Of a stretch of DNA of 64,000 nucleotides, positions 21,016 through 34,044 are shown piece after piece (position 1 is the first letter of the stretch; every line of letters starts with the position of its first letter). The DNA lies in contig NW_020194638.1 of NCBI RefSeq assembly GCF_002865645.1, positions 1,054,001 to 1,118,000 on the forward strand, given 5' to 3'. The notes beneath the pieces are model-generated. The model was not told the origin of the DNA. It did no database searches and saw only the letters and a program-made list of their open reading frames with translations. Source of the DNA: Hyaloscypha bicolor E. Lineage: Eukaryota; Ascomycota; Leotiomycetes; Helotiales; Hyaloscyphaceae. The position numbers were made by a program, and so were the translations under genes.

Positions 21016-22925
21016 ACTTTGGAATGCAGAATTTATGTACTAAAGCTTTATTGAGATAGAGATATATTTAAACGCGTGGAGCATCGACTGAGGGGACGAA
21101 CAGGTGGGGACGGTATTTACGTCCATTAGCTATGCTGCATTTTTACTGCCGAGGTGGAACGACTGGGAGCTCGCATTCGTTTTCAAGTCCGTCTTTCCAC
21201 TGCGAACCTTGAATGAATTGAGTGAATTATTTACAAATCAAGCAAGAGATGCGTCGAAGGCACGAGTCCAAAAAGACTCAGCCTCGTTGCCCAGGACTTC
21301 GGCACGACACGGAAAACTCGCCATAAGTGCTGAGGCTAGTGCAATCGGTCCAGTGCTCGCTGCCACATGTTTTGCACATCAAATCATACGGGAAAACCAA
21401 CTTGGTATGGTGCTCAATTTCGTAATTGGGGTGTCTAAGCCTTGATGCGTTGGCAAGTTTTGAGCCTCTCGTAACCCTCAAGGGGCATGTTCGGCAGGGA
21501 ATCCTTGTGGCAACAGCACGCCGACTTGAGCGACATGCTGTCCGCTACCCAAACTTTCCAGATTTTGTCGTCTTATTGCGCAGACGAGTCTGCATCCAAT
21601 GTGCTACAGACTGCGCCCTGATCTGCCGACTAGAATTGGAGACGAAACAACAGCGTAGTATCTTTTAGATCAACGCTGCAGATATGGCGCATGGGCCATG
21701 ATATGTCTCCATGCCCGAGTGGTACTTCAGTTCAGGGACAGAAGGTGTGGATGGATTATCACAGATTTCCGCAACTCCGTAAAGGGGGGCAAAAGCGGAA
21801 GATTGGGCCGCCAGGCAGATTCTATAATCTGACCGATGGCTTCGCCATTGATAGTTGGAAACTCCTCCGAAATCAGCCATCATTGAGGCTTCAGCAGAGT
21901 AGTGCGTTCTCCGAAGTCTCTGGCGCTTCCCTTCTCTCTGTAGCCAGTATGCCAGCCCAGCAAATAATTGAGGGACGCTATGTCGACCGAAGGAAGTTAT
22001 TGCTCCTCCTTCAGAAACGTTTCCCAGCAAGAAATTACGCCGTCAGGGTGAGTCAACGCGCTCGCGTCAATCAGTAAGAGCTGATCATTGGTAGCTGCAA
22101 CTGAACTGCTGGATTTTGACGGTCCCTCAATCCCTCACTGAGGTATTGGCCACATCGTTGTTGAGCTTTGGCCGCAGCTGACACCGACCGACTAGGAGGA
22201 TATCAACCACTGCTGTATCGAGTGAGGATCCTAGAATATGCGAGGAAGCCCTCTGGAATTACCGTCCCAAACCTCTGTTCGTTGTTCGTGGTTGCGGGTC
22301 TGGACTTGGAGACGGAGGCGCCCATTGTCAGAGAAAATTTGGCTCCTCGCTTGAAACTCACAGCATGGAGTGTGCGGTCATTTTAATACGTTGCATTGGG
22401 ATCCGGATGTATTTCAACGAACACAGTCTCCAAACTCAATAGATAAACCATAAGGCCTACTGGCCCCACTCGCGCAATATCTCCAGGAAGATTAATGGGT
22501 TGATCTTCCTCAATTTTCGACTCTAAACTGGGAGCCTACAGCACCAGATCATTTCAAGAATTCAAGAACCCTGTCGTGAAGCCGTGGAAATTTTTATACA
22601 CTGTTCAAATATTGCTTTACTCTCGCGAAACAGTATCACAACATCAATACGAGCCTGGTAAGCTATATGTCTAAGTCCAATATCTGTTCCCTGCTGTCGA
22701 TTCCTGGTCCGAGTCTCGCAACAAGTTCCGAAAAATATACCTAACGCCTCCCTATGCATGGCCTTGTGCTTCTCTCTTCAATCTTCGCACGGTACGTAAG
22801 GTCATTATTTACAAAGCTAACATCGTACAAAATGATCTTGCGCAAACACCGAAAAGGACATGTTGGCCAAGTCTCGGGGATGAGATTGGTGATGTATTCT
22901 CCAACATCTGACGCCGACTTGGAGT
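21016..22925. other. Intergenic, no supported gene
   Basis: About 1.9 kb. A 121-codon frame on the minus strand (21665-22030) has no recognisable motif. Otherwise only the promoter of the CorA-like gene and the 3' flank of kinase B are expected. Confidence 0.5.
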
Positions 22926-25172
22926 TCAATTGTGAGGTGCTTCAGAGTCGAGGATACCACTTAACCGCTTGGGGAGTGATACGCCCTCTTGCGTCGCTGG
23001 TGATATGATATCACCGTTCCGGTGAAAAGCTGCTAGACTTTGTGGGTGTGGCTGCTGAGTTCGTTGTGGGAATGGTTTCGGGTCCGTGAGGTAAAGAGGG
23101 TCACTCGATGCATGTTTCAACATGTCGGATAGTTCTTCATTCAACTGGCCTATTCGAATTCGTTCTCCTGGAATCACCAACAAGAGGTGGCTTGATATTA
23201 GATCCAAGAAGTCGTGAACAAAAGCTGAGGCGCGTGGCATCTCGTGCAGATCTGCAATCCAATCTATCACGGATTGTCGAACCACCGCTCGGTTCTCGCT
23301 TTCGTTGATGGTGAAGAAAGTGTCATCAAGAAATTCAGGTGCGGGTGGTCCTCTCATTTCACGCACTTTAGGAAATCGTTGAAGATGTTTCCATCCGCAG
23401 ACAAGCCACGTGACGAATTCGAGGTAAAGGCAGCCAAGACTCCAGATGTCAAACGCACGAGAGATTTTAGAATGAAGGAGGAAGCATTCTGGTGGTTCAT
23501 AAGATGGCGACCCGGTGATGTGTTTTGCGGGCACGTCCGACCTGGTGTCTTTCGTGTGGAACGCCATTAGACCAAAGTCGGCAACAACAAGCACCCCAGG
23601 CGAATCATCATTTTTCTCAAACCACAAGATATTCTCAGCTTTGATATCACCGTGGCGGCCGTAGATTCGAGTTTGATTTTCATCTTCCGAATGCGAACTG
23701 CCTACCCCAGAACCGCTCGATTCAATGGCAGAGACGGCGAATTCCCGAGTGGATCTCGACTCGTGGACCATGTGCAAAGCAGAAGCCACAAACCTGCACT
23801 CCTGCAACATCCAGAAAACTGTGGCTTGGGTGAAGTCTGGATTCGGTGTGTGTTGCCAGTATTGGCGCAAGTTGCAATGTGCGTAAGGGAAAATCAAGTA
23901 GAAGTGGCTCTTGTAACGATACGTCGCAAGCAGGTTGACGAGGTGGGCATGTTTCCGTTTCTTTAGCTTTTTCAACATGGCAACTTCTTCCTTGAAGTTT
24001 GATTCATTCTTGGAATGTAGTCGCTTGATTGCGACGAATTGTGACAAGGACTAAAACGGGTTAGCAAAAGACTCCCATTCTTCGACGGAAGAGGTAAACT
24101 TGAAGAGCTGGAGGGAGGAGGCTTTACCATTTGATTGGCATTTCCGACGATTCGCTGGTGAGCTGGATGGATGGCGATTTTGGAAACAGAGCCATACCCA
24201 CCCACCATGGCACTATCACCGCGCTCCTCGTCTTCAACCCAAGGCAGTACGCAATTGTCATGCAGGTCATAGTGTGCGATTCCGTCATGGTACTCGAAGA
24301 CTGGAGCCAACATGCACCATTGGTCTCGCCCAAACTCATCGACCAAATCACGGTCCCATCTTTCCATGCAATTGAGTGGCTGGCCTGGATGATGCCGGCT
24401 GCACAGCTTATAATCCCTCGCCCTTGGGGTCTTGTCCGATCGAATAAATGGCAGATGCGTATCATCGATGCCTTCTTCGAGAAAGTCGAGTATGAGTTCT
24501 CCGTGTCTCAGGTAAACTAAGATGGCAAAGAGCTTCGGCGCGCTATTCATGATGTTTTCGGAAGTGGAGCGGGCCACATCCTCACTCTTGCCCCGTTCTT
24601 CCAGCTCCATTGATACCGAATCAGCTGTCACCAGAAGTTTCTGATCATCTGCGGGAATGAAGTATCTATGGCTGTTCTGCGGCGCCTCGATCCTCACCTC
24701 GCAGAGCTTTTCTCGTAATGTCGATTCGTGACCAGTGTCTTTATGGGATACGAAATCGCTGTCCTGGTCTCCCGCCTCGGACATGGTCTTGTTGTTTTGA
24801 TTCAGGGTGAATATGTCGGAATCGGCGTGGTATGACGAGCTTGCAACTGATAGAACTTTGAGTCGGCGCGATTGCTCATCTGCACCTGATCTTGAATCCC
24901 CATCTTGATCTACTTGAAGACCTCCGGGGGGCGGTGGGCTTGGCGAGGGTCTCCGGACGCTCCCCTGCCCGGACGAAGGAACCATGGACTCCTTGGGGGA
25001 TTCAATTCTGACCTCCTTATGAACGTTAGTGGCAGCTTGGAGAGACAAAGTGTTCATTCTGACTTACTGGAATAAGATCTTTCTTGGGGCTATCGAGACC
25101 AAGGACTCTTCGCCCGCGCCGCACCCAGGAACCCAACTTCTGCTGAAGGGTTGGGAAGCACCACCAAGCCAT
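22926..25172 (-). CDS. Protein kinase-like protein B, paralogue of A
   Basis: Three exons: 25172-25068, 25015-24128 and 24050-22926. The introns are 52 nt (GTAAGT donor, CACTAAC branch site) and 77 nt (GTAAAG donor, GCTAAC branch site). The product is 705 residues, starting MAWWCFPTLQQK. A later ATG at 25057 falls inside intron 1. The N-terminus carries a Pro/Ser-rich region and then the domain shared with kinase A (KLFAILVYL, RDQWCMLAPVFE, AIHPAHQR). The kinase domain has GGYGSV, Lys at about 340 (VAIKRL), HGDIKAEN at about 464, an intact DFG at about 489 and EPPE at about 516. As in A, the HRD arginine is glycine. The C-terminal tail is Pro/Gln-rich. Confidence 0.88.
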
Positions 25173-27480
25173 CGTTGAGAGCTAGGATGCGGTGTAGGGA
25201 GCACACTTTCAGACCCCCATTTTTGATGATAGCGGGGCGAAGGCTTTTAGACCGCTGGAGTATTTAGTGAGCCTCCGGCAATCCTCAAGCCACAACGCTC
25301 AAAGACTGCTTGCTGCATGGCTTCCGATACAGCCTTCAAGAGTGCCCAAACATTATATGGTCTCTCATTCCTCAAAAAGTAGGCAAGGCTTACTACCGTG
25401 CAGCCAGCAAACGGGGCGAAGACTTGCCCTCACGCTAGGGCTTCCTAGACCCTAGAATGATGTCGAGTTGGGGGTTTCGGCAGGAGCTCACCGCCACTAC
25501 CTGCACTGCTTGGCCACTCCACCAAACTTTGTTGCAGCACTGCTTTTGTTCACCGAGAACCTTGCCCGGGATGCAATATAAATCTGCAACCAAAATGACA
25601 AAAGCATCACTGGGTAAGTCAGTGCGTTTTGTGCAACAGCTGGTTGGAATCAGGGGCTCAAAGGCAATGACACGTGTGCCATGTTCTCCTGCAGAAGCAG
25701 CGAAAGTTCTCCCAAAAGGAGGACATGGAACTGACAACAAGATTACCAGGATACCGAGGTGTGGACACGCTTTCTTCGAGAAGATGCCCTTTGCGGCACC
25801 GATCAATCATAAGAGACGAGCATCTTGAATGGCATTGACATGTATATCTGCAGATCTGTATGTTACGGCAAGTGCACGATAGCGTGACCGGTGAGCCAGG
25901 GCCGGAGCCTATCGGTCCGTGGCGTCACATCCTTCAGTAAGGACTAAAAGCGTTGATGCTTGCGCCCTCCCCGGGAGACAGGTTTTGACGGCTTTCTGGA
26001 GCCATTTTCCACATGCCCGAGACGATATTTATTGGAGGTGTGACACCTAACAATGGTCATTCTCGCGTAGACTATAAAATTCCCATTGTCTAGAGACTGG
26101 GTTCCCTGTCCATGTGGAAGAACTCTGGTTACATCTTCCGATTCTTCACTAGAGTTAGGAAATTTCGATTTACCTGGATAACTCGCAGACTTGGTAGGCG
26201 GTTGGCAGACACTTCCTCGCCGAGTAGGTCAAAATAAAAGGTATTTATGCCCGTGTTGATACCGAACGCAGCAAGAGAGCTCTCTGGCTGGCACGGAATC
26301 ACGGCCGTGGCGCTTGCTCATGGGCTGTGATGCGCAGTCCATGCCACTTGATCGTGCATGGGGGGCTATGAATACAGCAAGAAGAGCGCACGACGCAGAA
26401 AAGAGCCCCAAATCGCTCTGTCAATGACACCATCGGATTTCATTGGGTGGCCAACCAAGTAGAACCCCGAACGACACTGTACTGAATGAGTGGTTAACGG
26501 CTGGTAGGTCTCGATTTTGGTCGCCCTCTGTACCGTGCAGCCAGGTTCTGTATGCGAGATGATCTTTCGGGGCAAGTCTCGAACCTCAGAATACATCAGC
26601 CACCGAATCCCGTGTCAACCTTCAGCGTCTCAGTATGCATATCCAGCGTCCGCGGGCGTGGCCTGCCAGAGCGCAGGCCAGAATCATGTCCCAAAGGGCC
26701 CCCCGCCCCGCCCCAAAGGGGTGTCTTCCTCCATTTTGGAGCCTCATATCCATCAGCCAACAAATCGCTTGCCTTTCCCCAGCGTCTGGAAGCACCGCAA
26801 GATAAAGCTCCCGCAGATCTGGTTTGCAGAGTCGTGCATGCAATCGAATCATGGCCTAAAAGATATCTTCATCCGTTCGATCCTGCAATGCACGCATGTG
26901 CGCCTGCACAAAGCCCAACCATCTCAGCCAGCATGCTGCGGGGTGCGTTCTTATCTGGATGTCGTACAAACCCTCAAGAAATAGGCCTCGAGGTGATCAT
27001 TCTGCACGGTCCGCCATCTCGACTGATTTTCGACCGCATGAGTATCAGCCTTGTAGGACAGGTCCGGTTCCGAGAAGAAAGTCTGAGCTGCGGATCGTAC
27101 ATACATGATATGTTGTCTTGATTGAATACAGGAGAAGATGGAATGGAGCTTGCGGAGTGCTCCCCGCGACGTCTGTCGAGAGCGAGAAAATTTCGCTTGG
27201 CACCAGCGAGCCAAGGATGTTGGAGCTCTCATCTTCAGGGGCTGAGCAGCTGTTGCTGAATGAGTTGACAGTGCATGCATAAAAACACAGCTGGTTGGCA
27301 ATCATTTGTAGGAAACCTTGCTATTGCGGCTCTGCGACAAATTTGCAATTAACCAGCAACGTTCGAGACACAGATGACAAAGTAATTGATGTAAGATATC
27401 ACTAAGCACCCTGGATTACCTAGCGATTGTCTCGGCTCGTGGTCTCAACTACTAGTCCTCAAGTGGCCCCCTTCTGCTTC
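25173..27480. other. Intergenic, no supported gene
   Basis: About 2.3 kb with several 60-190-codon open frames on both strands (25435-25828, 26517-27121), none with a domain or splice support. Composition is moderately GC and not RIP-like. Confidence 0.5.
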
Positions 27481-29068
27481 CTATCTGCCTTGCTCCACCT
27501 TTGGGGACTCCTTCCCCGCACCGCCTTCTCTCCGGGTCTTTGCGCCCTCCTTCAGCTTCTCCCATCTCTCCCTGTACCTTGCAACCACAGTCTTCAACTT
27601 CTCGTTCTCCTTTCCTAAACGGTCGACCTCCTTTCCACCCAAGGCAACGTGCTCCTCCAACTCTAGCACTCTACGTTTCAACGCCTCATCACCACCGCGG
27701 CCAGACACGTGTTCTCTTGCCGGACTCATCGGGCGCATCAGCCTCATGCTTTCTTGCAAAGCCATACTGCTCTGCTGGGCGGACATCTCGAATGCGTGAA
27801 GTCGCTTGCTTAGTTTGTCGATACAGTCCTTCAAACTCTTGTTCTCCATGTCCAGTTCCTCAACTTTATTTTCCAGGTCCCTCCCACTCAGTTTACGAGT
27901 ACTGCCCTTCCTCGTAAAGCTCGGCGATGTCGGCATGGGGGTTTCCCTTGCATCGACAAAGTCATCCTCTTCATTAGGGTCACTGAATAGGTCAGGGTTC
28001 TCGCTGTGGATAGAGGCTGCCAATCTTCGCTTTTCTTTCTGGTCGAAAGACATTATTTGTGCATATGAGACAGTGTGGCCAGTTGTGGGCACCACGTAAA
28101 ATGAGTCATTGCCAGATTGACCATCGCGAGCTGATGCTCGAAGTGCCGCCCGAGAGATGTATTTTGTGAGATCTGGATCGGACCCGGTCCGTTCCTTACT
28201 CCTCGAAGAGCGTTTCTTTGAGGAGGCTGGTTCTGGTGCTGGAGGTGCAGGACCGTCTTCGGAGATCAAAGGCAGACCAGCGAAGGCAAGAGGGGCGGAC
28301 AGCTTAGAGAGTATGTTTTCAAAAGTATTGTAGAACCGCGAAAAGCCTTCATCAGTCGAGGTTGATGCCTGCTCGGCGACCGCAGATGTTTTGGGCGTCG
28401 TTGCTTGAGGTTCTGACTTTCTCGGGCCAGCTTGAGTAGGTGGAACCCAACTTGGTTGAGCATGTTCCGGAATGCTAGGAACTTTTGACCGCTTGCCATC
28501 TCTCCGCGGGAGTGCCTCTAAACTGCCGGGAGCTTGATGCGTAGAAACACTTGGAGACAAGGGTTGACGGGTATAATTTGCACGTATCCCTCTCGCTGAA
28601 GCAAGGTTACTGGCAATGGAGGAGCTTAGATCGCGAGGAGGAAGACGTCGCGGATGCTGTAGACTCGGTGGGTGGGCACGAGGTCCTAGGTCAGATTTCG
28701 AGGCACGCAACTCTGCCACCGCCGCAGATGTTGAAAGAGGCTTCTCTGCAACAGCTTGGATCTCAGGTTCTGCAGACGTAGAGCTGGGTGGATTCTCGGA
28801 AGGGTATCGAAGAAGCTCGGAGAGCCTTTGGTGATACTGCTCCAGCAGTCTCAAGGTCCTCAAGGCCTCTGCACTTCCGGTCCCTGACGCCGCCCTCGCA
28901 AATTCCCCAGCCGCAAGAACATGTTGGTTGATGGCGACGGTTGTATCGGAGCTTTGAGTTGCGACAGAGGCGGCTCGAGCATGGTCATGGGCCTAGAAAG
29001 TGGGTTAGCTAAGGAAGGGGCAAGTCTGTTGCTGTGAGACGCACTAGAATTAGAGGTGAGGATTCCAT
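27481..29068 (-). CDS. MIT-domain-like coiled-coil protein
   Basis: A short first exon, 29068-29045 (MESSPLIL), joins exon 2 (28992-27481) through a 52-nt intron with a GCTAAC branch site, giving 511 residues. The N-terminus (AHDHARAAS...AALRTLRLLEQYH-type helices) resembles an MIT three-helix bundle, which binds ESCRT-III-type partners. The middle is Ser/Pro-rich and probably disordered. The C-terminal 150 residues form heptad-rich coiled coils (LENKVEELDMENKSL, LEEHVALGGKEVDRL). A role in endosomal trafficking or autophagy is plausible but inferred. The gene is divergent from the GRAM-VASt gene with about 570 bp between starts. Confidence 0.7.
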
Positions 29069-29637
29069 GCTTGAAATAGACGTATCAAGAAACCTGAAGG
29101 TCCTCTAGAACCATACTCGTCATCTTATTATGGTTTGGCAGAAACAGAGATGTTAATATAGTCACAAGGGTTGTTTTTAAGCGGAGGTGATGTGCGGCCT
29201 GAGGCAATTGACGTTGCGGCCGCCTTCCGGGCCAATGACGTGCACCAGAATCTGGTGGGGCTGCCACTTGATTGGAAAGAACGAAAGGGGAGGGGCCTCC
29301 TGGTGGAAAGGAAACTTAGAAATGCCATGATCATTGTTTTCCATCCTTTTGGATACCCTGCGCAAATTATTTCGCCCCGGTTCGGACCAGGGGTCCTTTG
29401 GCGCGGATCTCATTAGAACCTACTGGACGACTACTGCATTTTCCCGCTGTTTGTTCAGCCAGCCTGAGCCTACCGTCCAGCTGCTGAAGAGAAGGCGCTT
29501 CAAGCCATCAACATCGCCTCGACGATATCTCTACGAACTCAACTCTTGCGAATCCCAGTCTATATGCAGCAGCATCAATCTGCGAAGTGCCTATCTCCTC
29601 CCCTCGGCCTTCCTGCCTCCAGAGCGACTACGAACAG

Positions 29638-32600
29638 ATGTCTTTCACCATGACAGAGAGATCGGACTCGCCCACGAGGAACGGCTTTGCCCAGATCTTC
29701 ACCAAAACTCGTAATCGTGACAAGAAAGGCAGAGACTCTGCGGGGAACTCTATCAAGAGCAACGATGATGGCCTGGGTCTTCGAGGTTCTGTTGAAGATG
29801 CAATCGAGAAGATGAAAGGCAGCACTAGCACAGAGGATGAAGGCGAGTCCAATGGTATCAAGAAGCTTGTGCCGATGGGAATTGGGTCGAAAAGACGGCA
29901 GAGGAAGAAGGAGAAAGAGGAAGAGGAACAGCGGGCAAGTGAGGAAGCAGCTCGGGGGAGAAGTGTCGCAGATCGCGGTACACTTCGCAACGATGGCGGC
30001 AGTCCCGTTAATGGGTCTGGAGATGGAAGCAGCTTGATCACTTGTGATTCTGATATTGAGTCGTAAGTATTTCCCTACTCTCGGTCCGTAGTTGAGTCGT
30101 ACCCCATACGCCGTATCGATGCGTACGTGATACGAGAACCGCGTTCCCGCAGCTGAAGCGAATTCTCGGCCGAAAGCTCCACCTCCATCGCAGGCTTCCC
30201 CTTAAGACGCAGACGCTCTCTCTATTATCAGACTGGCTACATCAAGGTTTATGCTTGCCACCGCACAGTATTAACTCTCTGTTCTTCTGTCCATTCGTTT
30301 GCACCCAGTTTTGTTTTGCATTAATCGCGGAAGCTTTTTTGCCCGGTCTGGATAAATTACGTGGGCTTGCCGTTAACTTGTGTCCCCTCACAGACCTCTC
30401 GAAACACCGCCAACACTGTCCACACATCCTTCACACATTGGATACCTCACGACCTCCTCCCCTCTTGTCCATTCTACAACCCTGCCGGAGCCCAACCTGG
30501 CAGACGCTCAAGTAGACGGCGCGCCCACCCCTCGAGCTTCAACGTTCCCGAGGAACGTCGACCTGGCGGCCCTAGAATCAGCTCCGTCACTGTTGGACAA
30601 ATCTCTTCGAACTCCTACAAACGTATCACAGAAGCGATCGCCGTCGCCAGTAGGCAGAATAAAAGAGGTTTTCAAACCACGACGCGGATCAAGCCCAAGT
30701 CGAAGCCCAGAACGCAAGCCTGGTGGGGTTGGGGTCCTTAAGAAGGAGGGCAGTGGAGGAGACGGCAGACGTGGGAGTGTCGCATCGAGAGTTGGTTCTA
30801 TATTCTCTGACAGGCAATCATCTCCCCTTCCTGTGTCGGTGACGAATTCCCCAGAGCGACCGCGCACGGCGAAGATTCAACAAATCGATACGAATGCTTC
30901 GCCGCAAACACCACCACCTGGAGAGAACATTGCCCCTCTTATTGTGAATACCCCTCCAACTCCAACAGATACCAGTTCACCGCGCTTTGAATCCGTTCGA
31001 GAGCGGGGGGCTTCAGATCCCGCCTCCTCAAATCCAAATGTCATTACTTCTGCTTCGGGTAATATGATCTCTCATCGAAGAATTCGATCCGGATCAGCAA
31101 CTCTTGGGCCCAGCAAATTGTCGAGTATCACGTCAGCTCCCTTGACGCCCACACCCGAAAACGGCTCAATCACGCCGGGATCAGGCGGCTTTTTTTCAAC
31201 AGTGTTTTCAGCCGCACAGAACGCAGCAAACACCTTGAGCAACAGCATAACTAACACTTCGGTGGCACCCGGTGGCAATCGGAGTAGGAGTGGCACACAA
31301 GACTTGAAAGAGTTGAAGGAGGTGGACGATCCTGTAGTGGAAACATTAGTCGAGAAGATAGACTCAGAAAATCCCAGCGAGGAGAAAGAGCTCGCAGTCA
31401 AGACGCTAGGTATGGGGGACCTGAGTCTAAGCGCCCTTGGAATTTCCGAGAACAGTAGTGGCACAAACACACCGGTAGGCACAAAGTTCTCGGAGGAGCC
31501 ACGAGGTAGATCTGAATTTACCAACGACGACTCCCGAAATATCACGACAGCGTTACCAAGTTCCGAGAACTTTGATTCTACTAATACATCCACACTCGAC
31601 GATCTCCAACCCTTGGTCCGACCTCGATCAATATACGAACCTTCCGTGGCTGGAGAACAGACTCCACCCAATGGCAGCGTGTTTGAAGGTAAAGCAGGAA
31701 TTCAACGAAGCGGTAGCATTCGAAGCGCCATAGGAGGCCGGCGAAAGAGAGGAAGTTCGGCAGCAACGGGGACTACTATTGGAGCTGCCATTGCCGCTGC
31801 CCATGCTTCTGTTGCACAACCAACTGCGGGCACTCCTAAGATTACCGGATTTGCTGTTGCAAGTAAGAAGCGCAATAGAGATTTCCATAATCTTTTTAGA
31901 AGCGTTCCAGATGACGATTACCTGATTGAAGACTATAGTTGTGCTTTGCAGAGAGAAATTCTTGCTCACGGTCGACTGTATGTCTCGGAGGGTCATCTGT
32001 GTTTTAGCAGCAACATCTTTGGCTGGGTCACTACTCTGGTAATGAGTTTCGATGAGATCGTTTCCGTCGAAAAACGAAGCACGGCGTTGGTCTTCAAGAA
32101 CGGACTTATGATATCCACCCTGCATGCAAAGAACATTTTCGCCAGTTTTACGAGTCGAGATTCGACTTATGATTTAATTGTGGGCATCTGGAAGCTCGGC
32201 CACCCAAGTCTGCGAAGTTCACTCAATGGCGTGAGAATTGAGGAGACGGGCGGTGGAGACAAGACGGAGAAAGATGATGGAATTGTCGCTCCAGCTAGTC
32301 AGAGTGATTCGGAATCGGGCAGCGACGAAGAGGATGGTGATGAGATATATGATGAAGACGAAGATGACGAGGATGGTATGAGCTTCACCCAGGCTGAAGG
32401 AAGTGTCGCCGGAAGTGATATTGCGGAGAAGAGCGTCAGCCGAAAACCCTCCGCTGCGGTAGTGCCTAACGGCACTCCACCAGAAAAGACCAAGGAAGAT
32501 GCCCCTGCAACATCTGCCGGTGACTTTCCGGGGCCCGCAACGCATGCTCCCACGAATTGTACGGATCAAGACACCCATTACGCCAAAGTCCTTGCAGATG

Positions 32601-33756
32601 AGGTTATCCCTGCTCCACTCGGAAAGGTATATAGCCTCACGTTTGGACAAGCATCCCTTACTTGGATGCGAAACTGGTTGACAGTGGAGCAAAAATGCCT
32701 GGAACTGACCATGGACGATAAGAAGCCTCTTGGCCTGGACAACAAAGTCCGAAACTATTCTTATATAAAACCCTTGAATGGCGCCATAGGACCCAAGCAG
32801 ACCAAGTGCATTTGCACAGAGAACCTCGATTCCTTGGACTTCGAAAAAGCTGTATCGGTCACGATTTCAACTCAGACTCCAGATGTACCAAGTGGTAACG
32901 TTTTCAGTGTCAAGACAAAGTACTGCCTTTCATGGGCTGAAGGAAACGGTACCAGATTGCAAATGAGCTGCACCATCGAGTGGACTGGAAAGAGTTGGCT
33001 TAAAGGTATGCTCTGCAGTCTCGTTGAAGAATATTCCCACTAAATCTGGTGTCAGGTCCAATTGAGAAAGGTGCAAACGATGGCCAAGTCCAATATTCAA
33101 AGGATATCGTTGCGGCACTGAAAGCAGCTGTTTCATCGCGTCGCGGTACTACAACGATCACTCAAGGCAAAGCCAAAAAGAAGGGCCGCAAGGGTCGGGA
33201 ATCGAAAAGCATCAGCAAACAAACCGATGGTGCTTCAGATTCCAAACCAACTACTTCAAATTGGGGTTTGTTCGAGCCCGTTCACGCCTTACTGGAACCG
33301 GTGGTGGACATTGTGAAGCCACTACTCACAGGGAATATTCTCTACGGGCTTCTTGTGGGCTTGCTGGTAGCCAGCTGGTTCCGGTTCGGATTTTCGGGCA
33401 AGGGTAGCGGCAGTAGAGATCTTGGGATGGGGTACTTTGGTACTCCCGAGAGAGTGGCCGCCTATGAAGAGATCTGGAGAAGAGAGGAAAGTGAGCTTTG
33501 GGAATGGCTCGAAGACCGGGTTGGTATGGACCGCCTTCGCGATGTAAGCAAGATGCCCATCGAAGCACAAACGATGCAAGATAAGCTCAAGGAGGAGAAG
33601 ATGGACGAGCGAGAGATGGATGCTGCTATTCGAGTTACGGAGGAGAAACTTCGGGTATTGAAGGTGAGCGTGGAGAAGAATAAAGCTGATTTCAAGCGGA
33701 TGTTTGGTGATGGGAAGGGAAAGTCGAAAGTGAGTGTTAATGATGATAATACATGA
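29638..33756 (+). CDS. GRAM-VASt membrane-anchored sterol-transfer protein (Lam/Ltc family)
   Basis: Three exons: 29638-30062, 30394-33005 and 33056-33756, giving 1245 residues. Intron 1 is unusually long (331 nt, CGTTAAC near the acceptor). Intron 2 is 50 nt. The first 600 residues are Ser/Pro-rich and disordered. The GRAM domain lies at about 634-745 (FHNLFRSVPDDDYLIEDYSC, GWVTTLVMSFDEI). After an acidic stretch comes the VASt domain from about 868 (HYAKVLADEVIPAPLGKVY, NYSYIKPLNG). One membrane helix at about 1106-1124 (YGLLVGLLVASWF) and a C-terminal coiled coil follow. Yeast Lam/Ysp2 proteins of this build move sterols at ER-plasma membrane or ER-mitochondria contacts. With one VASt and no BAR/PH it is closest in layout to Lam5/Lam6. 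Confidence 0.92.
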
Positions 33757-34044
33757 ATACTAGGTGTTAGACGTAGCATATTGGTGTTCGGCGAGGCTGG
33801 CTTGGATTGGGGTTTATACATAGCGTCACAAATACCATTTGCTTTCAACTCTTGAAGTGACAGTGTCACCGACGATTTTCTATGAACCCCTGTTTAAGGC
33901 ATTGATAGGGAGGCGAGAATCTGGCTGGTAGAATCGAGGAATGAATGTGTAATTCTTCTGCTATGTTCAGTACCAGATCTTATCTCTCACGCTGCCCACC
34001 CATCCTTCCCTTTCCCTCTCGTCGTTGTTCACAACAAAGACCCC
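33757..34044. other. 3' flank
   Basis: Convergent 3' region between the sterol-transfer gene and the secreted-protein pseudogene. Nothing else seen. Confidence 0.5.

Noticed and set aside
22650..22660. An 11-bp match to the transposon end (ACGAGCCTGGT)
   Set aside because: The adjoining AGTCTGTG motif is missing and there is no partner repeat, so it is probably chance.
25016..25067. ATG at 25057 as the start of kinase B
   Set aside because: It lies inside a textbook intron (GTAAGT, CACTAAC, TAAG). The upstream exon starting at 25172 joins in frame.
25435..25828. Overlapping open frames on both strands, the minus one with several Cys
   Set aside because: No ATG in a good place on the minus strand, no signal peptide, no splice structure and no recognised family.
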